Source: an uncultured Spirochaetota bacterium (GTDB lineage: Bacteria > Spirochaetota > Spirochaetia > Treponematales > Rectinemataceae). From it: a DNA stretch of 64,000 nt. Below the pieces are notes generated by a model, which worked only from the letters and a program-made list of their open reading frames with translations, made no database searches and was not told where the DNA came from. The translations under genes and the position numbers were made by a program. Numbering within the stretch: position 1 is the first letter of the stretch; every line of letters begins with the position of its first letter. Below, piece after piece: positions 53,596 through 63,415 of the stretch. The DNA lies in assembly GCA_903821875.1 (NCBI GenBank), contig CAIJMU010000114.1, positions 1 through 64,000 of the forward strand, in the 5' to 3' direction.

Positions 53596-54348
53596 TCAAG
53601 GTTCGAATGGGGTGAAGGAAAAATCCCGGACGACCACCCTGTCGTAGCGGCCTGGGGCCACGCCCTCATAGAGCCAGAGGTTCAAACCAACCCGCTCATT
53701 ACCACGGGGGGGGACCAAGAAAGGAGGATCGCCGACCGCCCTCGACTGAGCCCCGGGGAAGGTCCAGCGTGACTCCCGTCCCGCGACGAGGCTGATGAAG
53801 CCAAGCTCCGAGGGCCTCCAGTCAAAGGAAAGCAACATGGGAGCAGAGGGATCCAGGTCGAAAATCGCCTCCCTTTCGGGCATGGCCACCGTTGGTTGGA
53901 CGGAGAAGGTGAGGAGAGGACGGTCAGCCATTCCCCATCGGGACAGCTCGATGTCGATCTCTCGATTGGCATAGGCAGTATCAACGTCCCAGGTGTAGAA
54001 GCCGAAGACCGTGCGGTCATCAAGGCCTCCGTCCATGGGCTCGATTTCGATCGCGTAACGTCCGTAGCCAAGACTCGTGGACAGGAAAAGGCTGGCGCTT
54101 GTGGATCCCGCGCCTACCCTCCTCGTCTCGAGGACGAGGAAGCCCCGGGAGTCGACACTGACGTTCTCGCTGGAAAACCTGTTCGGCCCAGGACCGATGG
54201 GCTCGGCAGATTCCACGATGTCCCAGGTCCGCTTCGCGAAGTTGACCGTCCGCCCAGGCACCGAAACGGTCTGGCAGGCTATGGTCAGGCCGAGTGGAAT
54301 GAGGAAGAGCAGAAAAAAAAGGCCATGGCTGCGACTCAAGCGCAGCAA
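53596..54348 (-). CDS. GH16-like lipoprotein (start uncertain)
   Basis: Product of about 250 residues from TTG at 54348, which follows AGGGG by five bases; no ATG suits. The signal sequence GLFFLLFLIPLGLTIACQ ends in a lipobox Cys. The mature part resembles a laminarinase-type jelly roll: YGRYAIEIEPMDGGLDDRTV, then FGFYTWDVDTAYANREIDIE with the E-I-D-I-E pattern of GH16, and ESRWTFPG. In GH16 the two Glu of E-I-D-x-E catalyse; here EIDIE is intact. It may hydrolyse or only bind beta-glucan. It lies downstream of the peroxidase gene. Confidence 0.65.
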   Translation of the reverse strand: MLRLSRSHGLFFLLFLIPLGLTIACQTVSVPGRTVNFAKRTWDIVESAEPIGPGPNRFSSENVSVDSRGFLVLETRRVGAGSTSASLFLSTSLGYGRYAIEIEPMDGGLDDRTVFGFYTWDVDTAYANREIDIELSRWGMADRPLLTFSVQPTVAMPEREAIFDLDPSAPMLLSFDWRPSELGFISLVAGRESRWTFPGAQSRAVGDPPFLVPPRGNERVGLNLWLYEGVAPGRYDRVVVRDFSFTPFEP

Positions 54349-54412
54349 AAAGGCCCCTACAGTGATGGAAGAGAGTGAACCGCGTTCAGCCCGTTCAGGG
54401 CCCGGGAATCCC

Positions 54413-54904
54413 TCAGCTTGCAAGCAGCTCCCTCTCGATCGCACCACGAAGTTTCTCCGGCTCCATCGTCGGTGCAAAGCGCGTTACGCGATTTCCATCG
54501 GGTGATACCAGGAATTTCGTGAAGTTCCATTTCACCGAGTCCCCGAGCAGGCCCTTTGTCCTTTTCCTGAGCTCGACGAAGAGGGGATGCGCACCCTTCC
54601 CGTTCACCTCGACCTTGGACATCAACGGGAAGGTCACGCCGAAATTGAGCTCGCAGAAGCTTGCGATCTCGGTGTCGGAGCCGGGCTCCTGGTGGGCGAA
54701 CTGGTCGCAGGGAACGCCGATTACGACAAGTCCGCGATCCTTATAGTCTTTATGAAGCTTCTCCAGGCCCTTGTACTGGGGCGTGAATCCGCACTTGCTG
54801 GCGGTGTTCACGATCAGAAGGGTTTTGCCCGCAAGGTCTCGGAGTGGATATGAAGCGCCTTTATTGCCGCGCAGCTCGAAGTCGTGGATGGTCTGGCTCT
54901 GCAT
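54413..54904 (-). CDS. Glutathione peroxidase family protein (Cys type)
   Basis: Product of 163 residues. The peroxidatic residue is Cys38 in NTASKCGFTPQYKGLE; it is a normal TGC codon, not selenocysteine. The Gln and Trp/Asn of the tetrad are in CDQFAHQEPGS and KWNFTKF. Such bacterial enzymes usually take electrons from thioredoxin. GGGGAGG precedes the ATG at 54904; the extra upstream frame to 54970 has no such site. It joins Tpx as a second peroxide defence in the window. Confidence 0.9.
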   Translation of the reverse strand: MQSQTIHDFELRGNKGASYPLRDLAGKTLLIVNTASKCGFTPQYKGLEKLHKDYKDRGLVVIGVPCDQFAHQEPGSDTEIASFCELNFGVTFPLMSKVEVNGKGAHPLFVELRKRTKGLLGDSVKWNFTKFLVSPDGNRVTRFAPTMEPEKLRGAIERELLAS

Positions 54905-54991
54905 GGATACCTCCCCAGGGCAGCTACCCTGAATGCCATTGAATGTAAGAAAGGCTGGGCGCAAAGTCAAAGCGTGGAATCCCCGCCCCGA

Positions 54992-57862
54992 TCAACGCCT
55001 CCGCGATAGCTGGTCCGCCAGGTAGACGATGGACTGGTAGGGTATCCCGCCCGACAGGCTCAAACCTATCTCGCAGGTCCGGGAGTTGGAGTAGCCCGAA
55101 CGGCAGTCGCCCGGAAGCTGTTCCTTCAGTGTTCCCAATGCAGACGAACTCAGCTCGGGATGGAAGAAGACCCGGTCACCCGCCACGCCGCAGCAGCCTA
55201 TTCCCGTGGGGACAATGACCTTTTCCGCGAGTGCCTCCGCCACTTCGAGGAAGGCCGCCTCGAGGCCCATCTTCCTCGAACTGCAGGTGACATGAATTGC
55301 GATGGTCTCGGCCGACCTCTTGATTTCCAGCCTTCCGAGGAGGAAGTTCCGGATGAACTCCACGGGTTCGTAGAGGGCGAGGCGAGGGTCCGCCTTTTCT
55401 TTCAGGGTGTGAAGGCAGGGGCTCGTGTCGAAAAGGACCGGATAGTGGCCATCCTCGCTGGCAAGAAGCAGGGCCGCCTCCAGCTCCAGACGCTTTTTTT
55501 CTGCTACCTCGAAGAAGCCCTTGCTGCCGAAGGCCATGCCGCAGCAGAACGCGTCCATGCCCTCGGGAAAGACAACCTCGTAGCCTGCCTTGTCGAGAAG
55601 GGACATCATGGCCTCGTGGAGGCTGCGCTGGTCGGGATCGCCCGGGGCTGGGCCCATGGAGCGGACGATGCAGCTGGGAAAGTAGACGACTTTCAGCAGG
55701 CTTCCCTGGGCCTGTGCCGGACCGGCAGGCCCTGCCTTGATCGACGCAGACCTTCTGGGCAGTGCCCTGTTCCACAGGGGAAGATGATTTCCAGAAAGCC
55801 TCCTGGCTGCCCCGCCGAGGAAGGCGAGGGCAGAAGGACCTATTACAGAACGAACTCCGTCTGCGGCAGAAAGCCCCGCCCGCATGCCGACTCCCACGGC
55901 GGCGAAATTCTTCCCCAAGGCCGCTGCCGTAGCCAGCGCGAGGGGACCCCGCATGGAATGCCTTAGTTCCTTCGTGTGCTTTCCCGTATCGATGTCGACA
56001 GGGCAGGCTCCGGCGCAGAGCCCGTCGGTCGCACAGGTCTTCTCCCCGAAATAGGCATAGTCCCGGGTAATGCGCTCCATGCGGCCGACTTCGGTCCCGG
56101 ATTCACAGAGGCGGGCTACTTCCCGCGTGACCGCTATCCTCTGCCTCGGGCTCAGGGTGAGATCCTTCGAAGGACACATTGCCTCGCAGAAGCCGCACTC
56201 GATGCAGCGGTCCACCAGCTCGTGGGCCCGGGGAAGGGGCTTCAAGTCCCGGAGGTGGGCCTTCGGGTCGGCTGAGATGACGACACCGGGATTGAGGAGG
56301 CCCTTTGGGTCGAAGGCCGCCTTGACCCTCAGCATGAGGGCGTAGATCCGCGAACCCCATTCGAGCTCGACGAAGGGAGCCATGTTGCGTCCCGTGCCGT
56401 GCTCCCCCTTCAGGGAACCGTCGTAGGTATGAACAACCATGTCGCATACTGCGTCCATGAAGGCGCTGTAGCGGGCTACCTCGGCAGCGTCACCGAAATC
56501 CTGGGTGAAGACAAAGTGGAGATTGCCATCGAGGGCATGGCCGAAGATGATGCCATCGCGATAGCCATGCCCTGTCATCAGGCTGCGCAGCTCGGTCGTC
56601 GCCTCGGCCAGGCCTTCGATCGGAAAGACAACATCCTCGATCACGACTGTCGTGCCGATCTTCCTCATCGCACCGACTGCAGGGAAAAGCCCCTTCCTGA
56701 TCTTCCACAGGGCCTCGTAGTCGATCTTCCTGTCCGTGAAGGAAGCGGGCAGAACCATCGGAAGCCCGGCTACCATGGCCGCAAGCCCATCCACGTTCAT
56801 GGCCAGCCCTTCGGGGCTGGAAGAGCGCGTCTCGACCAGGAGGGCGGTAGCCTGTTCATCAAGGGCCTTCAGATAGGGGGGCATGCCCTCTTTGTCCTCG
56901 ACCGAGCGGAGGGAAGAGCGATCCATCAGCTCGACCGCGGAAACAGGGCCCTTCTTGAGGATCATCGTAGCCTGGCAGGCTGTCGCAATATCGGGAAAGA
57001 CCATGAGGGCAGAGGCCTTGCACGGATGCTCCACGACGCTGCGATAGGTGATCTCGGCGATAAAGCCCAGTGTGCCTTCCGAGCCGATCATGAGGTGGGA
57101 GAGGATGTCGACGGGATCGTCATAGTCGATAAAGGAGTTCACGCCGTAGCCCGTTGTGTTCTTGATGCTGAACTTACGGGCGATCCTTCCTTCCAGTTCA
57201 GGATCGCGCAGGATCTCGTCGCGGATCGACGCAAGTTCCGCTGCCAGTGCACTATGGGTAGCCAGGAAGGCCGCTCGTGAGGCCGGATCGCCGGTATCGA
57301 GGATGCTTCCATCCACCAGGACAGCCTTCATGGCCTCGACAGTGCGGTAACTGTTCTCCGAAGTCCCGCAGCACATGCCGCTCGCGTTGTTGGCAGCGAT
57401 TCCACCGATCATGCAGCTGTCGATGGAAGCTGGATCAGGCCCGATCCTGCGTCCCATCGGCGAAAGGAGCCTGTTGGCCTGGGCTCCGAGAATACCCGGT
57501 TCGAGGGCGATGAGCCGTCCGGAATCGAGGATGCGGTGCTTCCGGAAGCCGCCGGCCTGGACGACGAGGACCGAATCGGAGACCGCCTGCCCGGAGAGGC
57601 TCGTGCCCGCCGCGCGGAAGGTAAGGGCTACACCGAACTGATCCGAAGCCTTGAGCAGGGACTGGACTTCCTCGATACCAATTACCTTCACTACGATCTT
57701 CGGCGTGAGCCGGTAGCAGCTCGCGTCGGTGCCCCAGGCGAAGGTCCGGAGCGGATCGGTGAAGATCCTCCCCTCCGGAATGCTCCGGGCTACCGCCCTG
57801 TACCAGGCCCGGTAGTTTTCTGGCAGCAAGGCCAGGTCGGAGTGCCTGTCCGCGGCGCTCAT
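54992..57862 (-). CDS. FAD-linked oxidase / 4Fe-4S fusion (D-2-hydroxyacid dehydrogenase, YdiJ-like)
   Basis: Product of 956 residues. Residues about 60-210: FAD-binding-4 domain (TFRAAGTSLSGQAVSDSVLV, GGIAANNASGMCCG). About 290-540: the FAD-oxidase C domain (GHALDGNLHFVF, GEHGTGRNMAPF). Then two Fe-S motifs (CIECGFCEAMCPS, CATDGLCAGACPVD) and a CCG-type domain (FCCGMAFGSKGF, CCGVAGDR). This is the architecture of D-2-hydroxyglutarate and D-lactate dehydrogenases such as YdiJ. Its ATG overlaps the stop of the serine-hydrolase gene (ATGA), so it is the last gene of the opp operon. Substrate unknown. Confidence 0.85.
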   Translation of the reverse strand: MSAADRHSDLALLPENYRAWYRAVARSIPEGRIFTDPLRTFAWGTDASCYRLTPKIVVKVIGIEEVQSLLKASDQFGVALTFRAAGTSLSGQAVSDSVLVVQAGGFRKHRILDSGRLIALEPGILGAQANRLLSPMGRRIGPDPASIDSCMIGGIAANNASGMCCGTSENSYRTVEAMKAVLVDGSILDTGDPASRAAFLATHSALAAELASIRDEILRDPELEGRIARKFSIKNTTGYGVNSFIDYDDPVDILSHLMIGSEGTLGFIAEITYRSVVEHPCKASALMVFPDIATACQATMILKKGPVSAVELMDRSSLRSVEDKEGMPPYLKALDEQATALLVETRSSSPEGLAMNVDGLAAMVAGLPMVLPASFTDRKIDYEALWKIRKGLFPAVGAMRKIGTTVVIEDVVFPIEGLAEATTELRSLMTGHGYRDGIIFGHALDGNLHFVFTQDFGDAAEVARYSAFMDAVCDMVVHTYDGSLKGEHGTGRNMAPFVELEWGSRIYALMLRVKAAFDPKGLLNPGVVISADPKAHLRDLKPLPRAHELVDRCIECGFCEAMCPSKDLTLSPRQRIAVTREVARLCESGTEVGRMERITRDYAYFGEKTCATDGLCAGACPVDIDTGKHTKELRHSMRGPLALATAAALGKNFAAVGVGMRAGLSAADGVRSVIGPSALAFLGGAARRLSGNHLPLWNRALPRRSASIKAGPAGPAQAQGSLLKVVYFPSCIVRSMGPAPGDPDQRSLHEAMMSLLDKAGYEVVFPEGMDAFCCGMAFGSKGFFEVAEKKRLELEAALLLASEDGHYPVLFDTSPCLHTLKEKADPRLALYEPVEFIRNFLLGRLEIKRSAETIAIHVTCSSRKMGLEAAFLEVAEALAEKVIVPTGIGCCGVAGDRVFFHPELSSSALGTLKEQLPGDCRSGYSNSRTCEIGLSLSGGIPYQSIVYLADQLSRRR

Positions 57863-59001
57863 GGTCTTTGGAAATTCGCCAGTGCGCATTCGGAGATCCT
57901 CTTCCGGAAGGGATTGATGTCACAGGGTTCGGCGACATGGAGGCGGTTTGCAAGGAGCGCGATGTTCAGGCCCGAGGCGGGGTTGATATGGAGGTAACAA
58001 CCAGTAAAGCCTGTATGCCCAGCGCCGCCCCCCGGATAGTTATCTCCGGTCTGGAAGCCTAGCCCACGGCCCCCGCCGCCGTCACGCAGGGCTTCCGCAG
58101 CGAGGGTTGCAAGGATCCAGCGCTTCCCGCTCCCCGGCTGCTCAGCCCCGTGGGCCATGATGACGCCGCCGTCCAGATAGAACTGCCCGAGCCTGCAGAG
58201 GTCGCGGGCATCCGAGAACACTCCCGCGTGTCCCGCTACCCCGTCGAAGTAATAGTGACAATTGCCATCATTAGGCTCGCCCAGGATCGGGAGCCTCCTG
58301 TCGCGCCAGAGGTCGAATGTGAGGCCAAGAGCGGCGACCATGCCCTCCTCGATGCGATTGCCTGCTTCCGTGGCGACCGCCTGGCCCAGGGGCCTCCTGA
58401 ATGAAGTCCTGGTCAGGCCCAGGGGCTCGAAGACAAGTTCCGAAACCGCCGCTGCCAGGCCCTTCCCCGTGAGTACCTCGACAATCCGTCCGAGAAGCAT
58501 GAAATTGAGATCCGAATAGACGACCTCGGCCTGACGCGGATGGAGTTCCATGACATCCGCCAACACCGTCTCGAAGGACTGGCCCCGTCGCGTATAAAAC
58601 GGATACCAATAGTGAAGGCCCGAGGAATGGGAAAGGAGGGACTCAAGGTCAATTGCTCCGAGGGAGACCCTCAGGCGCCTACGGGTTTCCGCGTCCATGC
58701 CGGCTCCAGGGGCCCTGGTTTCCAGGAGTTCAAAGACCCTGGAAAGGAGGGAGCAGGCCCCGGTCGACACAAGGCGCAGGATGGCTGCAGTAATGAAGAG
58801 CTTGGTGACGGAGGCGAGGTCAAAGACCGAATCGACCTTCATGACTATTCGATTTTTGCCATCCGCGAGGGCATGGCCAACAGCCCCCTCGAAGAGGAGA
58901 CGCCCCCCGCGCTCGATCCGCAGCACCGCCCCCGCGTAGCGCTTCTCAGAGAGGCCTTCATCAAGCAAAGCCGTCAGATCACCCGAAGCATGGGTACTCA
59001 C
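57859..59001 (-). CDS. Serine hydrolase, beta-lactamase class C / PBP4* type
   Basis: Product of 380 residues. The active-site S-x-x-K is SVTK in DLASVTKLFIT. The second motif Y-x-N is probably YSDLNFMLLG (Tyr present; Asn displaced), and the third is HTGFTG in place of K-T-G. No signal peptide is visible, so it may act in the cytoplasm, for example on imported peptides, rather than as a resistance enzyme. Start GTG at 59001 overlaps the GNAT stop (GTGA), and its stop overlaps the next gene. The operon context suggests D-amino-acid-containing peptides. Confidence 0.82.
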   Translation of the reverse strand: MSTHASGDLTALLDEGLSEKRYAGAVLRIERGGRLLFEGAVGHALADGKNRIVMKVDSVFDLASVTKLFITAAILRLVSTGACSLLSRVFELLETRAPGAGMDAETRRRLRVSLGAIDLESLLSHSSGLHYWYPFYTRRGQSFETVLADVMELHPRQAEVVYSDLNFMLLGRIVEVLTGKGLAAAVSELVFEPLGLTRTSFRRPLGQAVATEAGNRIEEGMVAALGLTFDLWRDRRLPILGEPNDGNCHYYFDGVAGHAGVFSDARDLCRLGQFYLDGGVIMAHGAEQPGSGKRWILATLAAEALRDGGGGRGLGFQTGDNYPGGGAGHTGFTGCYLHINPASGLNIALLANRLHVAEPCDINPFRKRISECALANFQRP

Positions 59002-59468
59002 AGCCTGGGCCGCTTCTTGATCATCAGTATTTCGGTGATTCCTTCCCGCGCGAAACCCGGCAATTCTCCGGCCTTCGTGTAGCCGTGCCGCTCATAAAAT
59101 GCCACCGCTTCCTCATTGAAGTCGGAGACCAGGAGGCACCAATCCCTGCCCACCTCCTTCGTCCGTGACTCGAACTCCGCAAGAAGGGCTGCGCCGATGC
59201 CCGATCCGCGCAGGGTTGTATCCACCGCGATGAGGCGGAGGTAGGGAGCTGTAGAGAAGGCGCCGCGCTGATCGATCCATGCGAAGCCCGCGACACCCCC
59301 CGCAATTTCCGCGACGAAGATCTCGCCTCCAGAGGCCAGGGCTTCCGACAGCTTCGCGGCCATCGCGTCTGGCTCGAATCCGTAATGCCCGCCGATGGCA
59401 GAAGCGCAGACGATGGCCGCGCAGGCTCGGGCATCGGAGGCCATCATCGGCCTCAGGACCAGCTCCAT
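58998..59468 (-). CDS. GNAT-family N-acetyltransferase
   Basis: Product of 156 residues. The acetyl-CoA-binding motif A is LIAVDTTLRGSGIGAALL (R-G-x-G-I-G). The next helix and FYERHGYTKAGEL form motif B. It resembles phosphinothricin- or L-amino-acid-type acetyltransferases. ATG at 59468 is one base after the oppF stop and gives the expected first strand (ELVLRPMM). It could acetylate an amino acid or a peptide brought in by the transporter. Confidence 0.82.
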   Translation of the reverse strand: MELVLRPMMASDARACAAIVCASAIGGHYGFEPDAMAAKLSEALASGGEIFVAEIAGGVAGFAWIDQRGAFSTAPYLRLIAVDTTLRGSGIGAALLAEFESRTKEVGRDWCLLVSDFNEEAVAFYERHGYTKAGELPGFAREGITEILMIKKRPRL

Positions 59469-59469
59469 C

Positions 59470-60498
59470 TTAATTGCCCTGATACAGGAAGCAGGACACC
59501 TCGTGGCCGGGTCCGGCAGGACCCGAGCCCCCCGGAGCCGGCGGCGAAAGGCGCGGGGCCTCATGCGCACAGCGTTCCATGGCCTCGGAGCATCGCTCCC
59601 TGAAAGGACAGCCGGCGCGTTCGATGCTCGGCGAGGGGACGTCGCCCTTCAGGATCAGGCGCTTCCTGCTCCTCTCCTTGGCGGGGTCGGGGAGGGGCAC
59701 CGCCGACAGGAGGGCACGGGTGTAGGGGTGGAGGGGCATATGGTTCAATTGTGATGAACTGGCAATCTCCACGATCCTGCCGAGGTACATCACCGCTATC
59801 CGGTCGCAGAAATACTCGACGACAGCGAGGTCGTGGGCAATGAAGAGGAAGGTGAGGTTGAATTGCCTCTGGAGGTCCTTCAGGAGGTTGAGGATCTGTG
59901 ACTGGATGGACACGTCGAGGGCCGATACCGGCTCGTCCGCTATGATGAGCTTGGGCCCGAGGGCCAGGGCGCGGGCGATGCCTACCCGCTGGCGCTGGCC
60001 GCCGGAAAACTCGTGCGGATAACGCTCCGCGAAGGACTTCGAGAGTCCGCAGCTCTCCATGAGGGAAGCGACTCGTGCCTCGATGGCTGCGCCGTCGAGG
60101 TCGAGCTCGCCCCGCCTTGCGAAGATCTGCATGGGTTCCGCTATGATGTCCCGTACCCTCATCCGCGGGTCGAGGGAGGACCAGGGATCCTGGAAGACAA
60201 GCTGGAAATCCTTCCGCGCCCGCCTGAGTTCGGTGGGGTTGAGGGCAGCGAGGTCACGGCCCTCGAAGAGGACCTTGCCGGCAGTCAGCGCTTCGAGGCG
60301 GGCTACGGCCATCGCGGTGGTCGACTTGCCACAGCCTGACTCCCCGACGAGCCCGAGGGACTCGCCGCGCGAAACCTGGAAGTCCACGCCGTCCACGGCC
60401 CGGACCCATCCGACGCGTTTCCTGACAATTATGCCTTTTTCGACGGGGAAGTAGACCTTGAGCCCGCTCACTTCAAGGAGGGCGCCCTCAGCTGACAT
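59470..60498 (-). CDS. oppF: Peptide ABC transporter ATP-binding protein OppF
   Basis: Product of 342 residues. Walker [10 protein letters not shown], signature [14 protein letters not shown], Walker B LIIADEP and the H-loop IAHDLAVV are all intact. The C-terminal oligopeptide extension has the Cys cluster CPFRERC and later Cys, typical for Opp/Dpp ATPases, some of which bind Fe-S. The start lies 11 bases inside the end of oppD. It works as a heterodimer with OppD on the OppBC channel. Confidence 0.93.
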   Translation of the reverse strand: MSAEGALLEVSGLKVYFPVEKGIIVRKRVGWVRAVDGVDFQVSRGESLGLVGESGCGKSTTAMAVARLEALTAGKVLFEGRDLAALNPTELRRARKDFQLVFQDPWSSLDPRMRVRDIIAEPMQIFARRGELDLDGAAIEARVASLMESCGLSKSFAERYPHEFSGGQRQRVGIARALALGPKLIIADEPVSALDVSIQSQILNLLKDLQRQFNLTFLFIAHDLAVVEYFCDRIAVMYLGRIVEIASSSQLNHMPLHPYTRALLSAVPLPDPAKERSRKRLILKGDVPSPSIERAGCPFRERCSEAMERCAHEAPRLSPPAPGGSGPAGPGHEVSCFLYQGN

Positions 60499-61501
60499 GG
60501 TGGTCCTCCCCGGCGTGCAGCCAGCATCTGACAGTCCTCGGAGCCCTGCCAGCCATGGTCACCTCAGGCGGCCTCTCACGCGCGCAGGCCTCCTGGGCCT
60601 TCGGACAGCGCGGCTGGAAGGGGCAGGCCTCGGGCAGGTCCACAAGATTGGGAGGAGAGCCTGGAATCGAGTACAGGCGCTCCTTTCCCGTGGAGTCGGT
60701 GCGCGGAATGGAGTCGAGGAGGCCCCTCGTATAGGGATGGAGGGGGTCGTAGAAAAGGTCATCAACCGTGGCCCGTTCCACGATCCTCCCGGCGTACATG
60801 ACGCAGACCGAATCGCACATGCCTGCCACCACTCCGAGGTCGTGGGTAACCAGGATCACCGCGGTTCCGGACTGCGCGGAAAGGTTCCTGATGAGATCCA
60901 GGATCTGGGCCTGGATGGTGACGTCGAGGGCAGTGGTCGGCTCGTCGGCGATGAGGATCTCGGGGTCGCAGGAAAGAGCCATGGCGATCATCACGCGCTG
61001 GCGCATTCCGCCCGAGAATTGATGCGGGTAGTCGGATGCCCTGCGCTCGGCATCGGGGATCCCGATGAGCCTGAGCATGTCCACTGCCCGCGCATCCGCC
61101 TCGCGGCGCTTTGCGCCATGGTGGAGCCTGATGGCCTCGGCGATCTGCTTGCCGACCTTGATGACGGGGTTCAGGGAGGTCAGCGGATCCTGGAAGATCA
61201 TGGAGATGTTCCTGCCGCGGACGAGCCGGACTTCTTCTTCGCTCGCCGAAAGGAGGTCCTTGCCGCCGTAGAGGACCCTGCCTGCGGAAACCTCCCCCGG
61301 CGGGCACTGGACGAGCCTCAGTATCGAGAGGTTCGTCACGGACTTTCCCGAGCCCGATTCGCCTACAATGCCCAGTATCTCGCCGCGATGAAGTTCGAAG
61401 GAAACTTCCTCCACCGCGCGCACGAGTCCACCTCCCGTCCGGAAGCCGGTCACGAGGCCCTCGACCCTGAGGATGGCCTCGACATTCGTCGTAATTGCCA
61501 T
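60488..61501 (-). CDS. oppD: Peptide ABC transporter ATP-binding protein OppD
   Basis: Product of 337 residues. Walker [10 protein letters not shown], signature [14 protein letters not shown], Walker [12 protein letters not shown] and H-loop VTHDLGVV are intact. The oligopeptide C-terminal domain includes [14 protein letters not shown]. It begins seven bases after oppC and overlaps oppF at its end. It energises peptide import with OppF. Confidence 0.93.
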   Translation of the reverse strand: MAITTNVEAILRVEGLVTGFRTGGGLVRAVEEVSFELHRGEILGIVGESGSGKSVTNLSILRLVQCPPGEVSAGRVLYGGKDLLSASEEEVRLVRGRNISMIFQDPLTSLNPVIKVGKQIAEAIRLHHGAKRREADARAVDMLRLIGIPDAERRASDYPHQFSGGMRQRVMIAMALSCDPEILIADEPTTALDVTIQAQILDLIRNLSAQSGTAVILVTHDLGVVAGMCDSVCVMYAGRIVERATVDDLFYDPLHPYTRGLLDSIPRTDSTGKERLYSIPGSPPNLVDLPEACPFQPRCPKAQEACARERPPEVTMAGRAPRTVRCWLHAGEDHHVS

Positions 61502-61508
61502 GATCTGC

Positions 61509-62345
61509 CTACCCTACGTTCTTGAGCCGCGGATCGAGGATGTCACGGAGACCGTCCCCGAGGAGGTTGAAGCCCAGCACGAGGAAGACGATCGCGAAAC
61601 CTGGGTAGATGGCCGTCCAGGGTGCGAGCACCATCACCTTCCTCGCGGAACTCAGCATGTTGCCCCAGGAGGGCCAGGGTGGCTGGATCCCGAGCCCGAG
61701 GAAGCTCAGGGAGGATTCCAGGAGTATTGAAACAGAAAGTGCGAGCGAGACCTGTACGATGATGGGTACGAGTATGTTCGGGAGGAGGTGCCTGTAGAGG
61801 ATGAAGATGGCGCTTGCCCCGTTGGAGCGCGCAGCCCGTACGAACTCGTTCGTCTTGACACTGAGGATCGCCCCGCGGCTGATCCTGGCGAACTGCGGGA
61901 TGTAGACGATACCGATGGCGATGACGACGTTCCAGGTCTTTTCCCCGAGGATGGCCATCACGAAGATGGCCAGGAGGAGGGAGGGGAAGGCGAAGATGAT
62001 GTCCGCAATCCGCATGATCCAGTTGTCCCAGCGGCCTCCGAGGTAGCCGGCCCAGATTCCCATGGTCACGCCGATGAGGGCCCCCATGGTCGTCGCTGAA
62101 AGGCTGATGACAAGGGACACGAGGCTCCCCTTCATGATGCGCGACAGGATGTCCCGGCCGAACTCATCGGTGCCGAAGATGTGTCCGGTCTTGAGGGAGG
62201 GTTCCTCCAGGAGGTGATCGGCATCGATCTTGACCGGATCGAAGGGCAGCCAGAAAAAGGAGACAAGTATGACGATTATGTACAGGGATACAATGACGAT
62301 GCCCGTCAAGGCGATGCCATTTTTCGCGAGCCGCCTCGGGATCAT
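61509..62345 (-). CDS. oppC: Peptide ABC transporter permease OppC
   Basis: Product of 278 residues with six membrane segments. An N-terminal cytoplasmic-membrane helix ([20 protein letters not shown]) is followed by a periplasmic part and the DppC-type EAA loop ([20 protein letters not shown]). The [13 protein letters not shown] motif is the hallmark of the DppC/OppC family. Its ATG overlaps the oppB stop (ATGA). Confidence 0.93.
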   Translation of the reverse strand: MIPRRLAKNGIALTGIVIVSLYIIVILVSFFWLPFDPVKIDADHLLEEPSLKTGHIFGTDEFGRDILSRIMKGSLVSLVISLSATTMGALIGVTMGIWAGYLGGRWDNWIMRIADIIFAFPSLLLAIFVMAILGEKTWNVVIAIGIVYIPQFARISRGAILSVKTNEFVRAARSNGASAIFILYRHLLPNILVPIIVQVSLALSVSILLESSLSFLGLGIQPPWPSWGNMLSSARKVMVLAPWTAIYPGFAIVFLVLGFNLLGDGLRDILDPRLKNVG

Positions 62346-63322
62346 GATTTCCTCCCGCTGTCATCGAGCCTGATCCGCGGGTCGGCCATGGCGTAGATCA
62401 GGTCGGTCGCGAGGTTGACGAGGACGAAGATCGCTGCGATGACAAGGACGATCCCCTGGATCACGGGGTAGTCGCGCTGGTAGATCGCGTAGAGGGCGAG
62501 GCGGCCCATGCCCGGAAGGGCGAAAACCTCCTCGATCACGATGGCTCCGCCCAGGAGATATCCGGTGTTGAAGCCCGCCACAGTGATCACGGGCAGTATG
62601 GCGTTCTTGAGTGCGTGACCGAAGATGACGGAGCGCTTCCGTAGCCCCTTGGCCCGGGCGGTACGGATGTAGTCCATCTCGAGGACTTCGAGCATGCTGT
62701 TGCGGGTATAGCGCATTATGACGGCTGCCAGGCCTATTCCGATGGCAAGGGAGGGAAGGAGGAGCATCTGGATGTTGCGGAGGGGATCCTGGAAAAATCC
62801 CACATAGTTGCCCATGGGTATCCAGCCCCTGAAGCCAGAGAAAAAGAGCACCATCAATGCAGCCAGCCAGAACTGGGGCAGCGAAAGACCCAGGAGGCCC
62901 ACGACCCTGTTGAGAACGTCCACGAAGGGGTTGCGTTTCAGCGAGGCGAGGATGCCCTGGGGAATGCCGAAGAGGAGGGCTATGAGAAGGGCCATCACGG
63001 TCAGCTCGAGGCTGAGTGGCAGTCGGGAAAGGATGTCAGGCAGGACCTCGCGCCCGGTACGGAGGGAAATGCCGAAGTCCCCCTGAAGGAGACGGCCGAG
63101 CCACTCGACGTAGAGGACCAGCACGGGGCGGTCCTCCCCGAAGATCCTTTTCAGTTCCACCATCTGCTCGGCAGTGGCCTCAACCTGGGTGCCGAGGTAC
63201 ATCTGGAGCGCTGATCCAGGGATCAGGCGCACCAGGAAAAAGACGATCAGGGAAACGCCGAAGAGCACGGGGATCAGGGACAAGAGCCGTTTCGCGATGT
63301 ATCTGCCCACATTCGACTCCAT
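62342..63322 (-). CDS. oppB: Peptide ABC transporter permease OppB
   Basis: Product of 326 residues. The first helix (RLLSLIPVLFGVSLIVFFLV) and the following GSALQMYLGT region are the OppB/DppB start; the EAA loop is RTARAKGLRKRSVIFGHALK. Six membrane segments in all. It overlaps oppC by four bases. A strong hairpin separates it from oppA. Confidence 0.93.
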   Translation of the reverse strand: MESNVGRYIAKRLLSLIPVLFGVSLIVFFLVRLIPGSALQMYLGTQVEATAEQMVELKRIFGEDRPVLVLYVEWLGRLLQGDFGISLRTGREVLPDILSRLPLSLELTVMALLIALLFGIPQGILASLKRNPFVDVLNRVVGLLGLSLPQFWLAALMVLFFSGFRGWIPMGNYVGFFQDPLRNIQMLLLPSLAIGIGLAAVIMRYTRNSMLEVLEMDYIRTARAKGLRKRSVIFGHALKNAILPVITVAGFNTGYLLGGAIVIEEVFALPGMGRLALYAIYQRDYPVIQGIVLVIAAIFVLVNLATDLIYAMADPRIRLDDSGRKS

Positions 63323-63368
63323 TCAGCCCTCGGGACCGGGCAGATCACGCGTGAAAGCCAACGAAACG

Positions 63369-63398
63369 GTACGGCCGCCCCTTCCGGGACGACCGTAC
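63369..63398 (-). promoter_or_regulatory. Intercistronic hairpin between oppA and oppB
   Basis: The two 13-base arms (63369-63381 and 63386-63398) pair throughout in the minus-strand RNA, two of the pairs being G-U, around a GGAA loop. There is no T run. Such hairpins after binding-protein genes often protect the upstream message, so OppA would be made in excess over the membrane parts. Confidence 0.6.
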
Positions 63399-63415
63399 TA
63401 CTTAAGATCTTAGTG

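Noticed and set aside
54413-54904. Selenoprotein form of glutathione peroxidase
   Set aside because: The catalytic codon is TGC, an ordinary Cys, and no in-frame TGA occurs.
57859-59001. Beta-lactam resistance gene
   Set aside because: The protein belongs to the wider serine-hydrolase family, lacks a signal peptide and has a displaced second motif; operon context points to peptide metabolism.
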